Origin: Eutreptiella sp. 'Long Island Sound 2002'
Lineage: Eukaryota; Euglenozoa; Euglenophyceae; Eutreptiales; Eutreptiaceae
DNA: 64,000 nucleotides
Reading direction: 5' to 3'
Assembly: GCA_964036045.1 (NCBI GenBank)
Contig: OZ038382.1
Coordinates: forward strand, 77,413,918 to 77,477,917
The notes below the pieces were generated by a model. The model was not told where the DNA came from, did not search any database, and worked only from the letters and a program-made list of their open reading frames with translations. This document shows positions 48,698 through 59,039 of the stretch, piece after piece; within the stretch, counting starts at the first letter, position 1; each line of letters starts with the position of its first letter. The position numbers and the translations under genes are program-made.

Positions 48698-49141
48698 ATG
48701 CCCGATGGTGAAGCTCCGCATCCGCGGCTGGGAAACCCGTGCGGAGTCTGCTGGGAGGTGTACGACAAAAACGGCAATCTGCTCCGTGGGCATGACCTCG
48801 GCTGCGGCGGCACCGAGCAGCTGCACTGGTTCTGCAGCCCGTGCATCGCAAACCTGTGGTCATGCCCACTTTGCCGGCGACCGCATCGACTCTGCACAGC
48901 TCCTGCGGTGCGCGAAACGCAAGCCGAAGACCTCACGCTCCACACACTGCGCACCCTGATCGAGCAAAACGTCTGCGACAACGGCGCAGGGGGGCACAGC
49001 CCTGACGTTGAGTGGATGGACGTGGTCACCGACGAGGACCTGACGACACCACCCCCCGGCCCCCCCCTGCGTGCACCAACCTGGGCGCTGCCAGTCCAGG
49101 GGGCCAACCCCACGATTTACGTCCCCGACGACGAACATTAG
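48698..49141 (+). CDS. RING-finger protein of LINE-B
   Basis: 147 residues from ATG, intact. Cys15, Cys18, Cys36, His43, Cys46, Cys49, Cys56 and Cys59 fit a C3HC4 RING (C-x2-C, then GC, then H-x2-C-x2-C, and a final CPLC), followed by an acidic Thr/Pro-rich tail ending at TAG. RING domains recruit E2 enzymes and act as ubiquitin ligases. It starts 100 bases after the ORF2 stop on the same strand, so it probably belongs to the element. A zinc-binding role without ligase activity cannot be excluded. Confidence 0.7.
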   Translation: MPDGEAPHPRLGNPCGVCWEVYDKNGNLLRGHDLGCGGTEQLHWFCSPCIANLWSCPLCRRPHRLCTAPAVRETQAEDLTLHTLRTLIEQNVCDNGAGGHSPDVEWMDVVTDEDLTTPPPGPPLRAPTWALPVQGANPTIYVPDDEH

Positions 49142-49210
49142 GACAACGCGCCACGGGGTAGTCTACCCCCCATTGGCAATCTGCCAGACAGTTGGGGCCC
49201 CGTCGCCCCC

Positions 49211-50371
49211 ATGATCCTCAACAACTACCGCATCACTGTCGTCACCCTCACCACCCGCCTCCCGTTCGCCTTCGGCTGGCTGGTTGGGGACGCAGAATGG
49301 GCGATGGGAATCGTCCGCGGCGCCCATGGCGGCAGATGGGGGAATTTCTTCCACCGCAGCGGGGCCATGACCGCGGGGGCGACCGAGAGGCTGATGGCGG
49401 CCTATCTCACATTAAGGGGGCCTACCCCTCCCACGAAGACTCCAGCCAGTGGCACAGCGTGCCCAACAGCCGCCCGTCCCAACGCCGCAGCCGGGCACGT
49501 ACGGCATTGCGGCACTGGCAAGGATGATTGCCGGAGGTGCCCGGCACCAAAGCTCCTCCCCCTCCTCACGGTGAACCGCGACTATCACCAACCTCCCGCC
49601 CCGATCCCGCGCCACAACAGCGACCAGGGCCAGGAATGTACGCACCCGGGCACCGTCGGCCTCAACGGCCTCGACGTCCTCTGGCCCATGCACCTCCGCC
49701 CCCCACACGCCCGTCGCCACACCACACCAAGAGCGCACCGCCGACGCCACGCAGACTATGGACGCTCCGGCACCATCCAGGGCCGGCACGCCACAGAGCC
49801 CCCGACAAGAGCGTGCGTCCAAACGGGCGGCACAACCACACCCACCACAACACCACGCGCCCACAGGGATGCAGGGACACCGGGCATCACCTGCCGGGAG
49901 CGGAGCCGTACCGAGCCCCACGAACACGGGGGCGGTGGACATCCCGCCCCGAACAACACCCTGGCACCGCACACCCGCACAGGGAGGCTACCCCGAGCTC
50001 CACCGGAAGCCCGCAACCCCAAACACCACCCGGCGCGTCCGCACACGGTCACCAGCAGGCAGCCAGCCAGGCAGCAGCAACACAGGCCCACCCGCAGCCC
50101 CGCCCGCGCCATGACACACCTGACCGGCCGACAGCTGGCCCAGCATACGCACCGCCCGAAGGCCAACCCACGCAGGCACACGCCGCTACCCCGACCGACA
50201 CCACCACCACCCAGCCCTCCGACACCGTGCGCCCCCACGCCCACGACCCCACCGAGGGCCCAGACCCCCAGGCTCCGGCAACGTCCAGCACGGTGGCCCC
50301 GGGGGACCTGCCGGCCACAACACACGCAGAACCGGCGTCCCCGCGACACCAGGCCGCATCAGCCGGGCTGA
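49211..50371 (+). CDS. Hypothetical Pro/Thr/His-rich ORF of LINE-B
   Basis: 386 codons. Only the first 70 residues look folded (NNYRITVVTLTTRLPFAFGW, VRGAHGGRWGNFF); the rest is Pro, Thr, His and Arg in low-complexity runs. An overlapping frame (49528-50886) is also open, so the coding frame after 49.5 kb is uncertain. No family recognised. Confidence 0.3.
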   Translation: MILNNYRITVVTLTTRLPFAFGWLVGDAEWAMGIVRGAHGGRWGNFFHRSGAMTAGATERLMAAYLTLRGPTPPTKTPASGTACPTAARPNAAAGHVRHCGTGKDDCRRCPAPKLLPLLTVNRDYHQPPAPIPRHNSDQGQECTHPGTVGLNGLDVLWPMHLRPPHARRHTTPRAHRRRHADYGRSGTIQGRHATEPPTRACVQTGGTTTPTTTPRAHRDAGTPGITCRERSRTEPHEHGGGGHPAPNNTLAPHTRTGRLPRAPPEARNPKHHPARPHTVTSRQPARQQQHRPTRSPARAMTHLTGRQLAQHTHRPKANPRRHTPLPRPTPPPPSPPTPCAPTPTTPPRAQTPRLRQRPARWPRGTCRPQHTQNRRPRDTRPHQPG

Positions 50372-50842
50372 CGGTACGGCCCGCAGAACCGTCATCTCCC
50401 CCGGCCCAGACCAGGCACGCACAACCGTCCTGGCTGCCGCCCCGCAGTCTGCAGGCCTGGGAAGCCGATCCGGGCCTCCGCGCGTGTCGAAATACCACAT
50501 CCGGGCGGCGGCACAACCGGCGGACGATGAAGCCGCGCCGCCAGCACCGCCAACCCAGCCGCAACGCGGGGATCCCACGGTGGGCGCGGAGGAAATGCGT
50601 GGACCCCCACAACGGACAGCAACACCAACACCAGTGGGGGAACCTAGCTAGGGAGCGGACCGGCCAGCAATACAGCATGCCAACCCGCCGAACATGGTGG
50701 CACACGGAAGCGGCGAGGCATAAACCGCTGGCCAATCTGATACGGAACCTGAACAACAAATGCCGGACACCGAGTGTGAGGTCAGCCTCCGCTCACCATC
50801 AGCCCTTGGGGCGCAACCCGCAGGTCGCGCGGGCGCCGCCCC

Positions 50843-52420
50843 ATGGCGAACCCAGCGCATCACCCGGACGCAAGCGCGCCGGGTGAGGCGCCGCCACAGG
50901 ACCCACCGGAAACCCGCGCGAAGTCAGAGACTTGGGAAACCACACCCGACACGCCCCAGCGCGCAGCCGGCAGTGAAACGTTGCCCAGCGGACACAACGG
51001 CGACGATGACTGTTTTAATGCCTTCATGGAGTCCTGCATGGATGGCCCCCACAAGGTCCGAACGCCGGCGGCACGACACGTCCGACCGGAGCAACGATGC
51101 GACCATGCAGAGGACACACCCCTCACGATACCGCGCCAGGGACACCTCCAGCGCGAGTACACCGCCCTAGGGCACACCGGGCATGGCACTGCTGCAGGTG
51201 ACGGGCACGCGGCCGCGCGCAGAGCAGCGGACCAGACCACGGACGAGCACGGTGCCCAAGAAAGTGGGGCACGCGTGGAAGCGGGCACCAACACCGCTAG
51301 CGAGCCTACCGGCTCACCGCTGGGGACTGCCCCGCCCTGGGGGCGGGGACATCTGGACTACGCACGCTTGGAGGGCGACGCCAGCCGCCCCAGCGACCAA
51401 GCGGAACAGGCGGCGGCCCGAGACCTGGGCCTATGGATCCCCAGGCTTACCGCGGAGGAGCAGTTTGCCCTCGCAGTCCGCCTCCGATGGCTGCTTACTT
51501 GGCAGTCCCGCCACCTCGCGGAGGGAACCCGCACCATGGCAGACATCACAATTGGTCATCGGACGGGCCACACGCCCCCCGCCACCATGAACCACCCCGG
51601 CCAATGGCACTATGTGGCCACCTGGCTCATGGCGCATATGGGGGCCAACAACCCGGATGAAATGAACGGACTTCACTGCCAATGGCACCAGCACGCAGCC
51701 CTGCGCATCCGTGCGACCTTGCAGGAGCACAACATCTGGGACATCCCTGGATCCCCGGGCTACCAAGGGCACGCCTCAGGCCACCAGCTGCCGCGGTCCC
51801 AAGACGTCCCGGAGCCTCTCAGGCAGGCGGCGCGCCGTAACTCCCCGGAACGCCCACGGGGACCACCACCCGGAATGGGTTCCCCCTCTTGCACGTACAG
51901 AAGCCCCCTACTACCGTTCGCCCCGCGGAGGAGCCAAGGCAGTCTTCACACCTCAGGTATGCAAGGCGGCACGCCGGAACAGCGCCAGGGGACAAGAAAC
52001 CCTGGCAGCTCCCCCCGCCGCAGCTGCACTCCATCTCCCGCGGCACGGCGAGTCGTCTTCCATGAGGGTATGGACAGAGACCATGGGGGCCACTACGACC
52101 CCCACCCCAACAGACATCATCTACCACCAATCCCCGACACCGGTCCAAGAGGCCCCGCACCAAACAGACGCACATCCCCACCATTCTCACGCCAGTCGAG
52201 CGCGAGCGACAGGCAGCGCTTCACGCGGGCCCCTGCCGGGCAGCAGATGGAGCTTCCAGCTCATCCACCGCCTCCCTCCCAGGGTCGGCAGCCGACCCGC
52301 TGCCAGGGGGACCACACGCCACGGACACACGGCCAAGGGAGCCCGCGGCCGACCAGAGGCCTGCGCAAGGGGTGGGGAGACAGCCCCCCCACACACTCCC
52401 CCGCGCGCGAGGGGCGGTGA
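50843..52420 (+). CDS. Hypothetical 525-residue ORF of LINE-B
   Basis: From ATG, intact. The centre (residues of about 170-300) looks like a helical domain: LGLWIPRLTAEEQFALAVRL, WLLTWQSRHLAEGTRTMADI, WHYVATWLMAHMG. The C-terminal third is disordered, with Arg/Ser/Pro (SSPRRSCTPSP). It overlaps the end of the upstream frame. No family is recognised; it lies in the same extra-ORF tract as the RING gene. Confidence 0.45.
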   Translation: MANPAHHPDASAPGEAPPQDPPETRAKSETWETTPDTPQRAAGSETLPSGHNGDDDCFNAFMESCMDGPHKVRTPAARHVRPEQRCDHAEDTPLTIPRQGHLQREYTALGHTGHGTAAGDGHAAARRAADQTTDEHGAQESGARVEAGTNTASEPTGSPLGTAPPWGRGHLDYARLEGDASRPSDQAEQAAARDLGLWIPRLTAEEQFALAVRLRWLLTWQSRHLAEGTRTMADITIGHRTGHTPPATMNHPGQWHYVATWLMAHMGANNPDEMNGLHCQWHQHAALRIRATLQEHNIWDIPGSPGYQGHASGHQLPRSQDVPEPLRQAARRNSPERPRGPPPGMGSPSCTYRSPLLPFAPRRSQGSLHTSGMQGGTPEQRQGTRNPGSSPRRSCTPSPAARRVVFHEGMDRDHGGHYDPHPNRHHLPPIPDTGPRGPAPNRRTSPPFSRQSSASDRQRFTRAPAGQQMELPAHPPPPSQGRQPTRCQGDHTPRTHGQGSPRPTRGLRKGWGDSPPTHSPAREGR

Positions 52421-52609
52421 CACCGGTCCCGGACGCGTGCATCGACCACCCAACCGACCCGACCCGTGCACCACGGGGGTTATCCACCCCAGCTGCAACA
52501 CAGCCAAACCGCCAAGGTACACAGGGCGCATCGCAACAACAGGAGCTCGGCGCAAGCGGCCCAGGGGCGGACGCAGAAATGACAGAGACCTCCGGCCCTC
52601 AGGAGTCCG

Positions 52610-53863
52610 ATGACCGACTGCCCGCCGCCACGACCTGCTCGATGCCCCATCGACGGGTGCCCTCCACGGAGTACGCGCCTGAGGGACACCCTGGCACCAC
52701 CTCACGGCACCCCTCCCCGACTAGCGCCACGCTGGACCAGGACCGGGTTAACAAGCTCCCCCCCACCCCCCCGGCCCCCGCAGCAGAGGGACACGGGTCC
52801 CTTCGACGATGCGGAACTGAGGGCGCTCTACGGCATCCACGCTACCACACCCCCGAGCGAGCTGGTGGCAGCCCTCTGGGAACACCTCCATGACGTCAAC
52901 CCGAACAGGCTCTTCGCCGTGGTCCCCCTGCCACACGCCGCAACAAGCCAAATCTTTGTGCGGCAGCTCCAGACGCTCGTCAGCCACGGGACACAGATCT
53001 CAGACGACCTTTTTGGGGTGTGGATGTGGTGGTTCAACACCCACCAGCCAGCCCAGGGGGGCGTATGGGTCCCACACCTGGGCTGGGTACACACGCTCAA
53101 AGCACCGCCGACAGACCCCAGGCCCGCGCCCAGCACCGGTGGCCGGGAGCGGGCTGCCCCGCCGCCGAGACCCGAAACCCTCCGCATCCCAACGCACGAA
53201 GGCCTGGCGGCATGGAAAAGCGGGACACCCCGCGACAGGGGGCGTAACCTCACTAGCCTGGCGGCACGATACCCAAAGACGGCGCGCGCAGCGCCCCCGC
53301 CGCGCCAGCGTGACCCCAGCACCATCGCCATGATCGTGTTGGAAAATGGCCACTACTACCAAGTGCAAAACATCCCGTACCCGCAGGAGAGTCACTGCAG
53401 CTTGGAGGCTGGAAGCTCCATGCTCCTGGCGACCTCGGCCCTGCCGGACAGCCCCACCCCTCTGCTCAAGGAGCAGCCCCCGGACCCCCTGACGGCCATC
53501 GTGTCGGGGACGGCCGGCACCTGGCACCCAGGCCATGCCCTCTACTGCCTCTGGCGGTGGGCGCGGCGCCGCTGGCCGCACACCAGGGTATGGTCAGCGA
53601 CATGGAGGTTCTACCTCGACAGCCGGCAGCAGCTGGAGGTCATCCCCCAGCGTGAACGGACGGCAGAAACTCCCACTGCGCCCAACCTGTACCCTGTCTT
53701 CGCGATCCACCAGAACCGGGCACTGGCGCTGGGCGAGCAACTGCAGCCCACCCTGCACACTGAGACGGAGGCCCAGGCGGCACACGCGGCCCTTGTGCAC
53801 GAAATCTTCAGTGCCTTCCGCAGAGCCCTTGTGCGGCGCGTGGGAAACCCCCCAGGGCCCTGA
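52610..53863 (+). CDS. Hypothetical 417-residue ORF of LINE-B, weak protease resemblance
   Basis: Intact to TGA at 53861-53863; the folded part starts at about residue 65. ISDDLFGVWMWWFN recalls the LNDE helix of Ulp1-type proteases, followed later by NGHYYQVQNI (an H-[WY] strand) and LYCLWRWARRRW, the same order as in LINE-A ORF1. No [DN]CG is present, so this is a weak and possibly wrong resemblance. The C-terminus is a clean helix (AHAALVHEIFSAFRRAL). I leave the function open. Confidence 0.4.
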   Translation: MTDCPPPRPARCPIDGCPPRSTRLRDTLAPPHGTPPRLAPRWTRTGLTSSPPPPRPPQQRDTGPFDDAELRALYGIHATTPPSELVAALWEHLHDVNPNRLFAVVPLPHAATSQIFVRQLQTLVSHGTQISDDLFGVWMWWFNTHQPAQGGVWVPHLGWVHTLKAPPTDPRPAPSTGGRERAAPPPRPETLRIPTHEGLAAWKSGTPRDRGRNLTSLAARYPKTARAAPPPRQRDPSTIAMIVLENGHYYQVQNIPYPQESHCSLEAGSSMLLATSALPDSPTPLLKEQPPDPLTAIVSGTAGTWHPGHALYCLWRWARRRWPHTRVWSATWRFYLDSRQQLEVIPQRERTAETPTAPNLYPVFAIHQNRALALGEQLQPTLHTETEAQAAHAALVHEIFSAFRRALVRRVGNPPGP

Positions 53864-53896
53864 GCCGCCGTGGACGGAAACCGGTAACACACCCTC

Positions 53897-54475
53897 ATGA
53901 ACACGCGGGACCGCCCCGCCCCACCTGCAGTGACGAAGCACCGCCACGCACGCGCGACGCGAATCCCGCACCGGCCATACGCAAGGGAGGATACGACACG
54001 GCCCCCGCGGGATCACCTCCACTCGCCTGAGGACCCAACGATGGACGTCAAACCAACGGCAGCCGAATCGGCCGTCAACCGCGACAACCCTGAGCGAGCC
54101 AACCTTGCCCAAGAGGACCCCCTCTTTCAACCCGACAAAGCGCGACCGCGCAACACACTCCACCAACGCCTGTCGGTCGGGCGCGCAGGCGGGAAGGACG
54201 TCAACCTGCCAGGCACGTGCAACGGACACCCAATAGGGGCTAGCCTTAGCAGTCCATGGTGTCGAACAAGAACAAAAACCCAACGAGTTCCTTTCACATC
54301 CCCCGGGCAGGGGCCACGCTTCCCGGACCCCCGCAACACGCCCGCGACAGAGAAACCGACGGCGCCCAGCACGGACTTGTCCTTCCACCTAACCCCCCTC
54401 TCCCGCGAACCGGACCCACAAGGGGTCGGGCCAGGGGGCCAGTCAAACACGCAGGACCCACGGCTGGGCCCATGA
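53897..54475 (+). CDS. Short hypothetical ORF of LINE-B
   Basis: 192 codons, Arg/Pro/Thr-rich, starting 34 bases after the preceding stop. No fold or family is seen. It may be chance openness of GC-rich sequence. Confidence 0.2.
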   Translation: MNTRDRPAPPAVTKHRHARATRIPHRPYAREDTTRPPRDHLHSPEDPTMDVKPTAAESAVNRDNPERANLAQEDPLFQPDKARPRNTLHQRLSVGRAGGKDVNLPGTCNGHPIGASLSSPWCRTRTKTQRVPFTSPGQGPRFPDPRNTPATEKPTAPSTDLSFHLTPLSREPDPQGVGPGGQSNTQDPRLGP

Positions 54476-55289
54476 CCACTGGAATGTTATCAAGCAATCG
54501 TCCAGAATGTTACCTTCCATGGCGAGAATCAAAGGGATACGTGCGTCGCTGGGACCTGCGCGCACCTACTCCAGCAAGGTTAAACGCCTGGGACGCTGGG
54601 GCGGATTCCGCACATGTAACCTGCGAGAATGGTGCGAGGGACACATTCCCCGCAGCCCAGAAAGTTGATAGCGTCAAGGAGCGAAAGGGGAGCTTCGACA
54701 CTGGCCAGTATTCTTTTCCTCTCGACCCCCACAGGGGGCATGGGAGGGACCAAAGGCTCGCCACACGGGACCCGCAAACCCCCCGGATCCTGCCAGCGAG
54801 CACGGGTGTGTTACCCCGAACCCAGACCGCCACACCGGACGGAGCGTCCCGACACCACAGCACGAGCCGAGTCATTCTAACCGCCAAACACCGCACTGCG
54901 ACACCGAAACGCCAGACACATAATGCACGAGACACGGCACGATACGGCACACAGCAGGCAGGCAGACAAGAACGAGACCACCGCACCACCGAGCCGGAGC
55001 AGCACCCTGGGGCTTTCATGGGGAGCAGGGGGATGCACCAAGGGGGATCGACGGTGCCTTGCCACCGACAGGGCTGTACATATGAATGGCACAGCCGAAG
55101 CTGAAAGGACCGCCGAAGGGCACTGCGAAATACCGGATGATGGGTTCTGCATGTAACCCTGCCAGGGCGGGACAGGGAATGTAGCACAGAATTTGGAAAG
55201 TTTTGGCAGCGGTCAAACCAGCCGTTGTTACTTTTCTCCCCCACGATAGGGGGAGGGCGCACAGTCAAAACGTACCATGCCGTCCCCAC
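54476..55289 (+). other. No supported gene; LINE-B 3' region
   Basis: About 800 bases with only low-quality open frames. I see no motif, tail or hairpin that stands out. Confidence 0.4.
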
Positions 55290-56430
55290 GCAACTGGAAC
55301 CAACCAACACCGAAAGAAGCATGGCAACTACGCGAACAACATCCGACCGCGCAGGCGCCCGCTGCAGCGCCAAGGAACCAACGCCGAACAAGCCGACCAT
55401 GAGGCGGCTAACACAACCGTGCACCAACCAAACCACCGCAGCCAGCCAACATCAACCTGGCCAGGCATGCATGGGTCGAAACGGGAACGGCGTCCAACGG
55501 GTTGGCATCACCATGATGTGCCGCGCCCGCCGACCACCATACCCATGAACACAACAGAACACCACAACTCTACCAATACGAACCCGACAAACCAACGTTA
55601 ACAAACTACACTACACCACACTTGGACAAACCAAGACACAACTAACCAGCACCAACAGGGACGTTCGGCAATGCAACCACCGGCAGTAGCGCGACGGAAC
55701 CCACGCAAAACAAGCCAACCATGAGGCGGCCAAGACGACCGCGCATCAACCACACCGCAGCTGCAGTGGCGACTTGACCGTAAACAGACCACACCCAAGC
55801 CGGCCAACACCTAACCAGCCAGGCCTGCACGGGTCGCAACGGGAATGGCGTCCAACGGGTTGGCGACACCGTGGTGCGCCACGTTCCCCAACGACCATAC
55901 CCACGTACAAAACAGAACATCGTGACTCTGCCATCACGCAACCGACCGACCAACATCAACAACCTACGCAGAACCGTTAAACGACCGACTAACCACCATT
56001 AACAAACTACACTACACTGCACTTGGACAAACCAAGACACAACTAACCAGCACGGACACGAACGTGCCCGCTACACAAACAACGTTCGGCGATGCAACCA
56101 CCGGCAGCAGCGTGACGGAACCCATGCAAACCAAGCCAACCATGAGGCGGCCAGAACAACCACACACCAACCACACCGCAGCTGCAGCCGTGCTTGACCG
56201 TAAGCAGACCACACGCCAACCGCCCAACACCTAACCGGCCAGGCGTGCACGGGTCGCAATGGGAACGGCGTCCAACGGGTTGGCGACACCGTAGTGCGCC
56301 ATGCCGGCCGACAACCATACCCGCGAACAAGACAGAACACCGTGACTCTACCATCACGCAACCGACCACCATTAACAAACTACGCCGAACCATTAAACGA
56401 CCAACCAACCAACCACAACAACCTACTTTG
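55290..56430 (+). repeat. Three imperfect tandem repeats of about 320-420 bp
   Basis: CATGAGGCGGC recurs at 55398, 55720 and 56141. Each unit also has an ACGGCGTCCAACGGGTTGGC-like block (ATGGCGTC in the second), a CAGAACA block and AACAAACTACACTACAC followed by CTTGGACAAACCAAGACACA. The third unit is shorter. Sequence is C/A-rich on the plus strand. Confidence 0.75.
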
Positions 56431-56866
56431 AACCCCCGGCCCCCCGGGGGAGCACAAGCTCGACCGAGTCAGGAGGCGTGAGTGTGCGCCACGGCATGCG
56501 AGTCCTGTAGGACATGCTTCTTCAAGTCGCCTCACGCCTACTGAAAAAAAACCCAGGTGGGGGTGCCTGCAGGACAGGGCCTTTGGCCTGGCTTCAGGCC
56601 TTGGGCCCCGGAATCCGGAGGTTGATGAGGATGTGCCGTGGGACCTTCCCCCATGTTTCATCCGCCCGAAGGAGAGGAGTTTGAGACTTCGGTGAAACAT
56701 GGGTTACCTCTCTGGGCACAAACCGCTGTAGGGTACTGCTCGCTACGACCGCTCCCTTCCCCCATGTGGGGGAGCCGCTTTGCGGGGGCACGTGCAGTAG
56801 GGCCGTTGGTGGGTGAGCAAAAGCCCCTTGGTAAGACCCCCCAGCGGGGCAACCCCAGTCCCGAGT
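56431..56866 (+). ncRNA. Hairpin-rich segment, candidate structured RNA
   Basis: Several strong inverted repeats: AGGCGTGAG with CTCACGCCT (56474-56482 and 56531-56539, extending to 12 of 13), followed by eight A; CCCATGTTTCA with TGAAACATGGG (56650-56660 and 56693-56703, perfect 11 bp); and CCCCCATGTGGGGG near 56760. No ORF. It could be the 3' region of LINE-B or a separate SINE-like insert ending in the CTAC repeats. Confidence 0.4.
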
Positions 56867-56882
56867 CGACCTACCTACCTAC
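56867..56882 (+). repeat. CTAC microsatellite at the LINE-B / Ty3-B2 junction
   Basis: Tandem CTAC units directly abut the point where Ty3-B2 protease homology starts. Short tandem tails are typical of the 3' end of some LINEs and SINEs. Confidence 0.6.
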
Positions 56883-56883
56883 C

Positions 56884-57612
56884 TTCTCTCCGGGAAATTC
56901 TCGAAGATGCTTGAGCAGGCGGCAATCCTTTCCCTCCTTCCTTGTGACAGGGATATTTTAGATAGCGAACCCAAGGATAATTCTTCAGTCTCTGGATTTT
57001 GACAATTAATCTCGATGGAGTGAAAATCAAACCCAGAATTGTCTTGGCGTTTTGACGGATGAAATTCATGCCTAGACATACCTGAAAAGCTGAAGTCTCC
57101 ATAACGATACAAACATGAGGAAGATTGAAATTGCCCATGCACACATCCACGGACTTTTCTCCTTTACTGTACGTGTATTGCCCATTTCCGACCTTGACTG
57201 CACAGTAACCCTTGCGCTTCAGATCGGACACCAATGATGAAGCCACAATGGAATTGGTTGCACCAGTATCCAAAAAAGCGTCACACATGTCCTCCTCCAC
57301 AACCACGGTTAGTCGTAAGTTGAGACCGTCCTTGACAGCGGCTCGTCGCAGGTCCGCAATTTTCTCAACCTCCAAAAAAGCCAGATCTCTCTTCCTTTTC
57401 CTTCCTTGACCCTCAGTGTCCTCCTGCATCGGTCTGGTCTCTGCTGAGGGGGCGCGAGCACCAGCACTTGCTGCGGCAGGGCCAGAGGCATCTTTCCTTC
57501 TTGGGCCAGCTTTTGGTCCCTTTTGCTTCTGGTCTTTCCATTTCTTCTTGGCATCTTCAACCGCTCTTGGAACTGCCTCCTCACTGAGACCGGATTGGAT
57601 CAGGAAGGTCAT
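56884..57612 (-). pseudogene. Nucleocapsid tail and aspartic protease, Ty3-B2
   Basis: A 245-residue frame matching Ty3-B1: a Lys-rich helix (KKKWKDQKQKGPKAGPRRKD), then in one open frame AFLDTGATNSIVASSLV (DTG intact), VCMGNFNLP and VCLGMNFIRQN. Unlike Ty3-B1, no frameshift separates the linker from the protease. A small deletion near 57000 shifts the last 30 residues relative to B1. The CCHC knuckle (CKHCGKTNDYSDHC) lies just upstream, at about 57650-57695. Confidence 0.75.
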
Positions 57613-57970
57613 GAGTCTATGCTCGTTCTGTTTTCTTTGGATCTCAAAGCAGTGATCACTGTAGTCGTTAGTCTTACCACAATGCTTACACTGAATGCGT
57701 GCTTTGAATTCTGGCGATCAACGCGTTGGGGTCCAGCGGTCCTTTGCCCAGTCTGCCTCCTTGGCCTTTTCCTCTTCCTCAACCTTTTCCTTTGCCAGAG
57801 CCTTTTCCTCCTTTGTCGCCCTTGCCTTGTTTTTCAGGAGGTCTTAGCTCTGCAATCATCGAGTTGCGTTGGGAGAGGAGTTTGGTGATGTCCGGCTTGT
57901 GGGCAGAACTTCCAGATGATGGTTCACCAGAAAAAGACGTGTCCTTATCCTTATCCCTCTGCTTTTCTCG

Positions 57971-58969
57971 CTATCGACTCGAAGCAGTGCACTTGAAAGT
58001 AGAACCACAGGAAGCGGCAAGATGCTTGAAACCAACGGAAAGCTGTGCGCGCTTCTTCATGAGATCCGTCAGTGAACCATACGAGTGCATCCTTGCAAAA
58101 AGGTTATCATCCTTTGTCCACTCGAGGAATAGTTTATCATTGATCTTCGAAGAAAGCTCGATAACTTTGCGCTCCTCAGTCATAACCCCTGGATTCAACT
58201 TGTCAAACAGCCTCTCCAGTGTTTCGAACAATTTGAACACCTGCTCTGGTTTCGGGTCATAACCTAAATGAAACACCTTCGAAATCTCACCAATAATTGA
58301 GAGGTCCGTCTCGAGCGTAGCATAGAGGTCTTGGAGCTTTCTCAGAAAATCCTCAAGGCTTGTGGCCGTTTTGAGAAATTTGGAGACTCTTTCTTGAAGT
58401 TCGGGATCTTTAATGCCCTGAACGATGAGGTTAGCTTTCACCCGGTCCTTGCCTTTGGCCTTGCCAGTGAGCACCAGGTATCTTCCAAAATTTTCTGCAT
58501 ATTTCTCAACGCTGCGCCCATCGAACGGTGGGGTTTCCATTATCAGAGTGTGAGTCGTATCTTCTTCACTGTCATCCGACCACTCATGTATATTCATACC
58601 TCCACACACTTCTGTAAGTGTGGCAAAAGCCGATGATTCTCGCGTAACAAAGGGACTTTTCTTAGTGGGTGGTGAACGACTGGAGGTTGGCATACGCCGA
58701 ATGTCTTCGGACGGCTTTGAGATCTTCTCGTTGATCCGATCAATACGCTGGAGTACCTTCGAAAGAGGTGGGTCATCCGTCTCCAGGATTTCATCCTCAG
58801 AGCCGTCAGAGAGAGTCTTGTGGAACTCGACTTCGGATTTTCCCTTGAACGTCTTACTCGTACGCTTCTCTCGTACTTGGGTACCTTTGTGCTTCATTTT
58901 CTCCTTCAGTTCCCCCAATGAATAGTCTTCCTGCCAGCCCCTCATCTTTTTGTGCTCTTCTTCCGTCAA
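57971..58969 (-). pseudogene. Gag of Ty3-B2
   Basis: A 332-residue open frame, charged, with SDGSEDEILETDDPPLSKVL, IDRINEKISK, EKYAENFGRYLVLTGKAKGK and DLYATLETDLSIIGEISKVF, the part missing from Ty3-B1. It ends with SVGFKHLAASCGSTFKC before the Gly/Lys-rich nucleocapsid region. The fold is a Ty3-type capsid by position; no motif alone proves it. Confidence 0.65.
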
Positions 58970-59039
58970 CCCGCCAATTGAATCTATAAGCTCCTTTGCA
59001 AATTTTGTCTCAGGTAATTCATAAGACCCTTCAGAGAAA

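Larger units (their letters stand above)
38963..56882 (+). mobile_element. LINE-B, decayed non-LTR retrotransposon with extra 3' ORFs
   Basis: The plus-strand order is an unknown N-terminal segment (39.1-40.0 kb), AP endonuclease, RT, RNase H, CCHC finger (to 48598), RING ORF, several unknown ORFs (to about 54.5 kb), repeats, a structured segment and a CTAC-repeat tail. Removing the MITE (40968-41698) and the 2.4-kb insert (45289-47696) restores the reading frame at each site. Stops and indels in RT and elsewhere show it is inactive. Both ends abut fragments of Ty3-B copies and I see no target duplication, so the ends are approximate and a rearrangement is possible. Beyond about 54.5 kb the assignment to this element is by position only. 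Confidence 0.6.
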
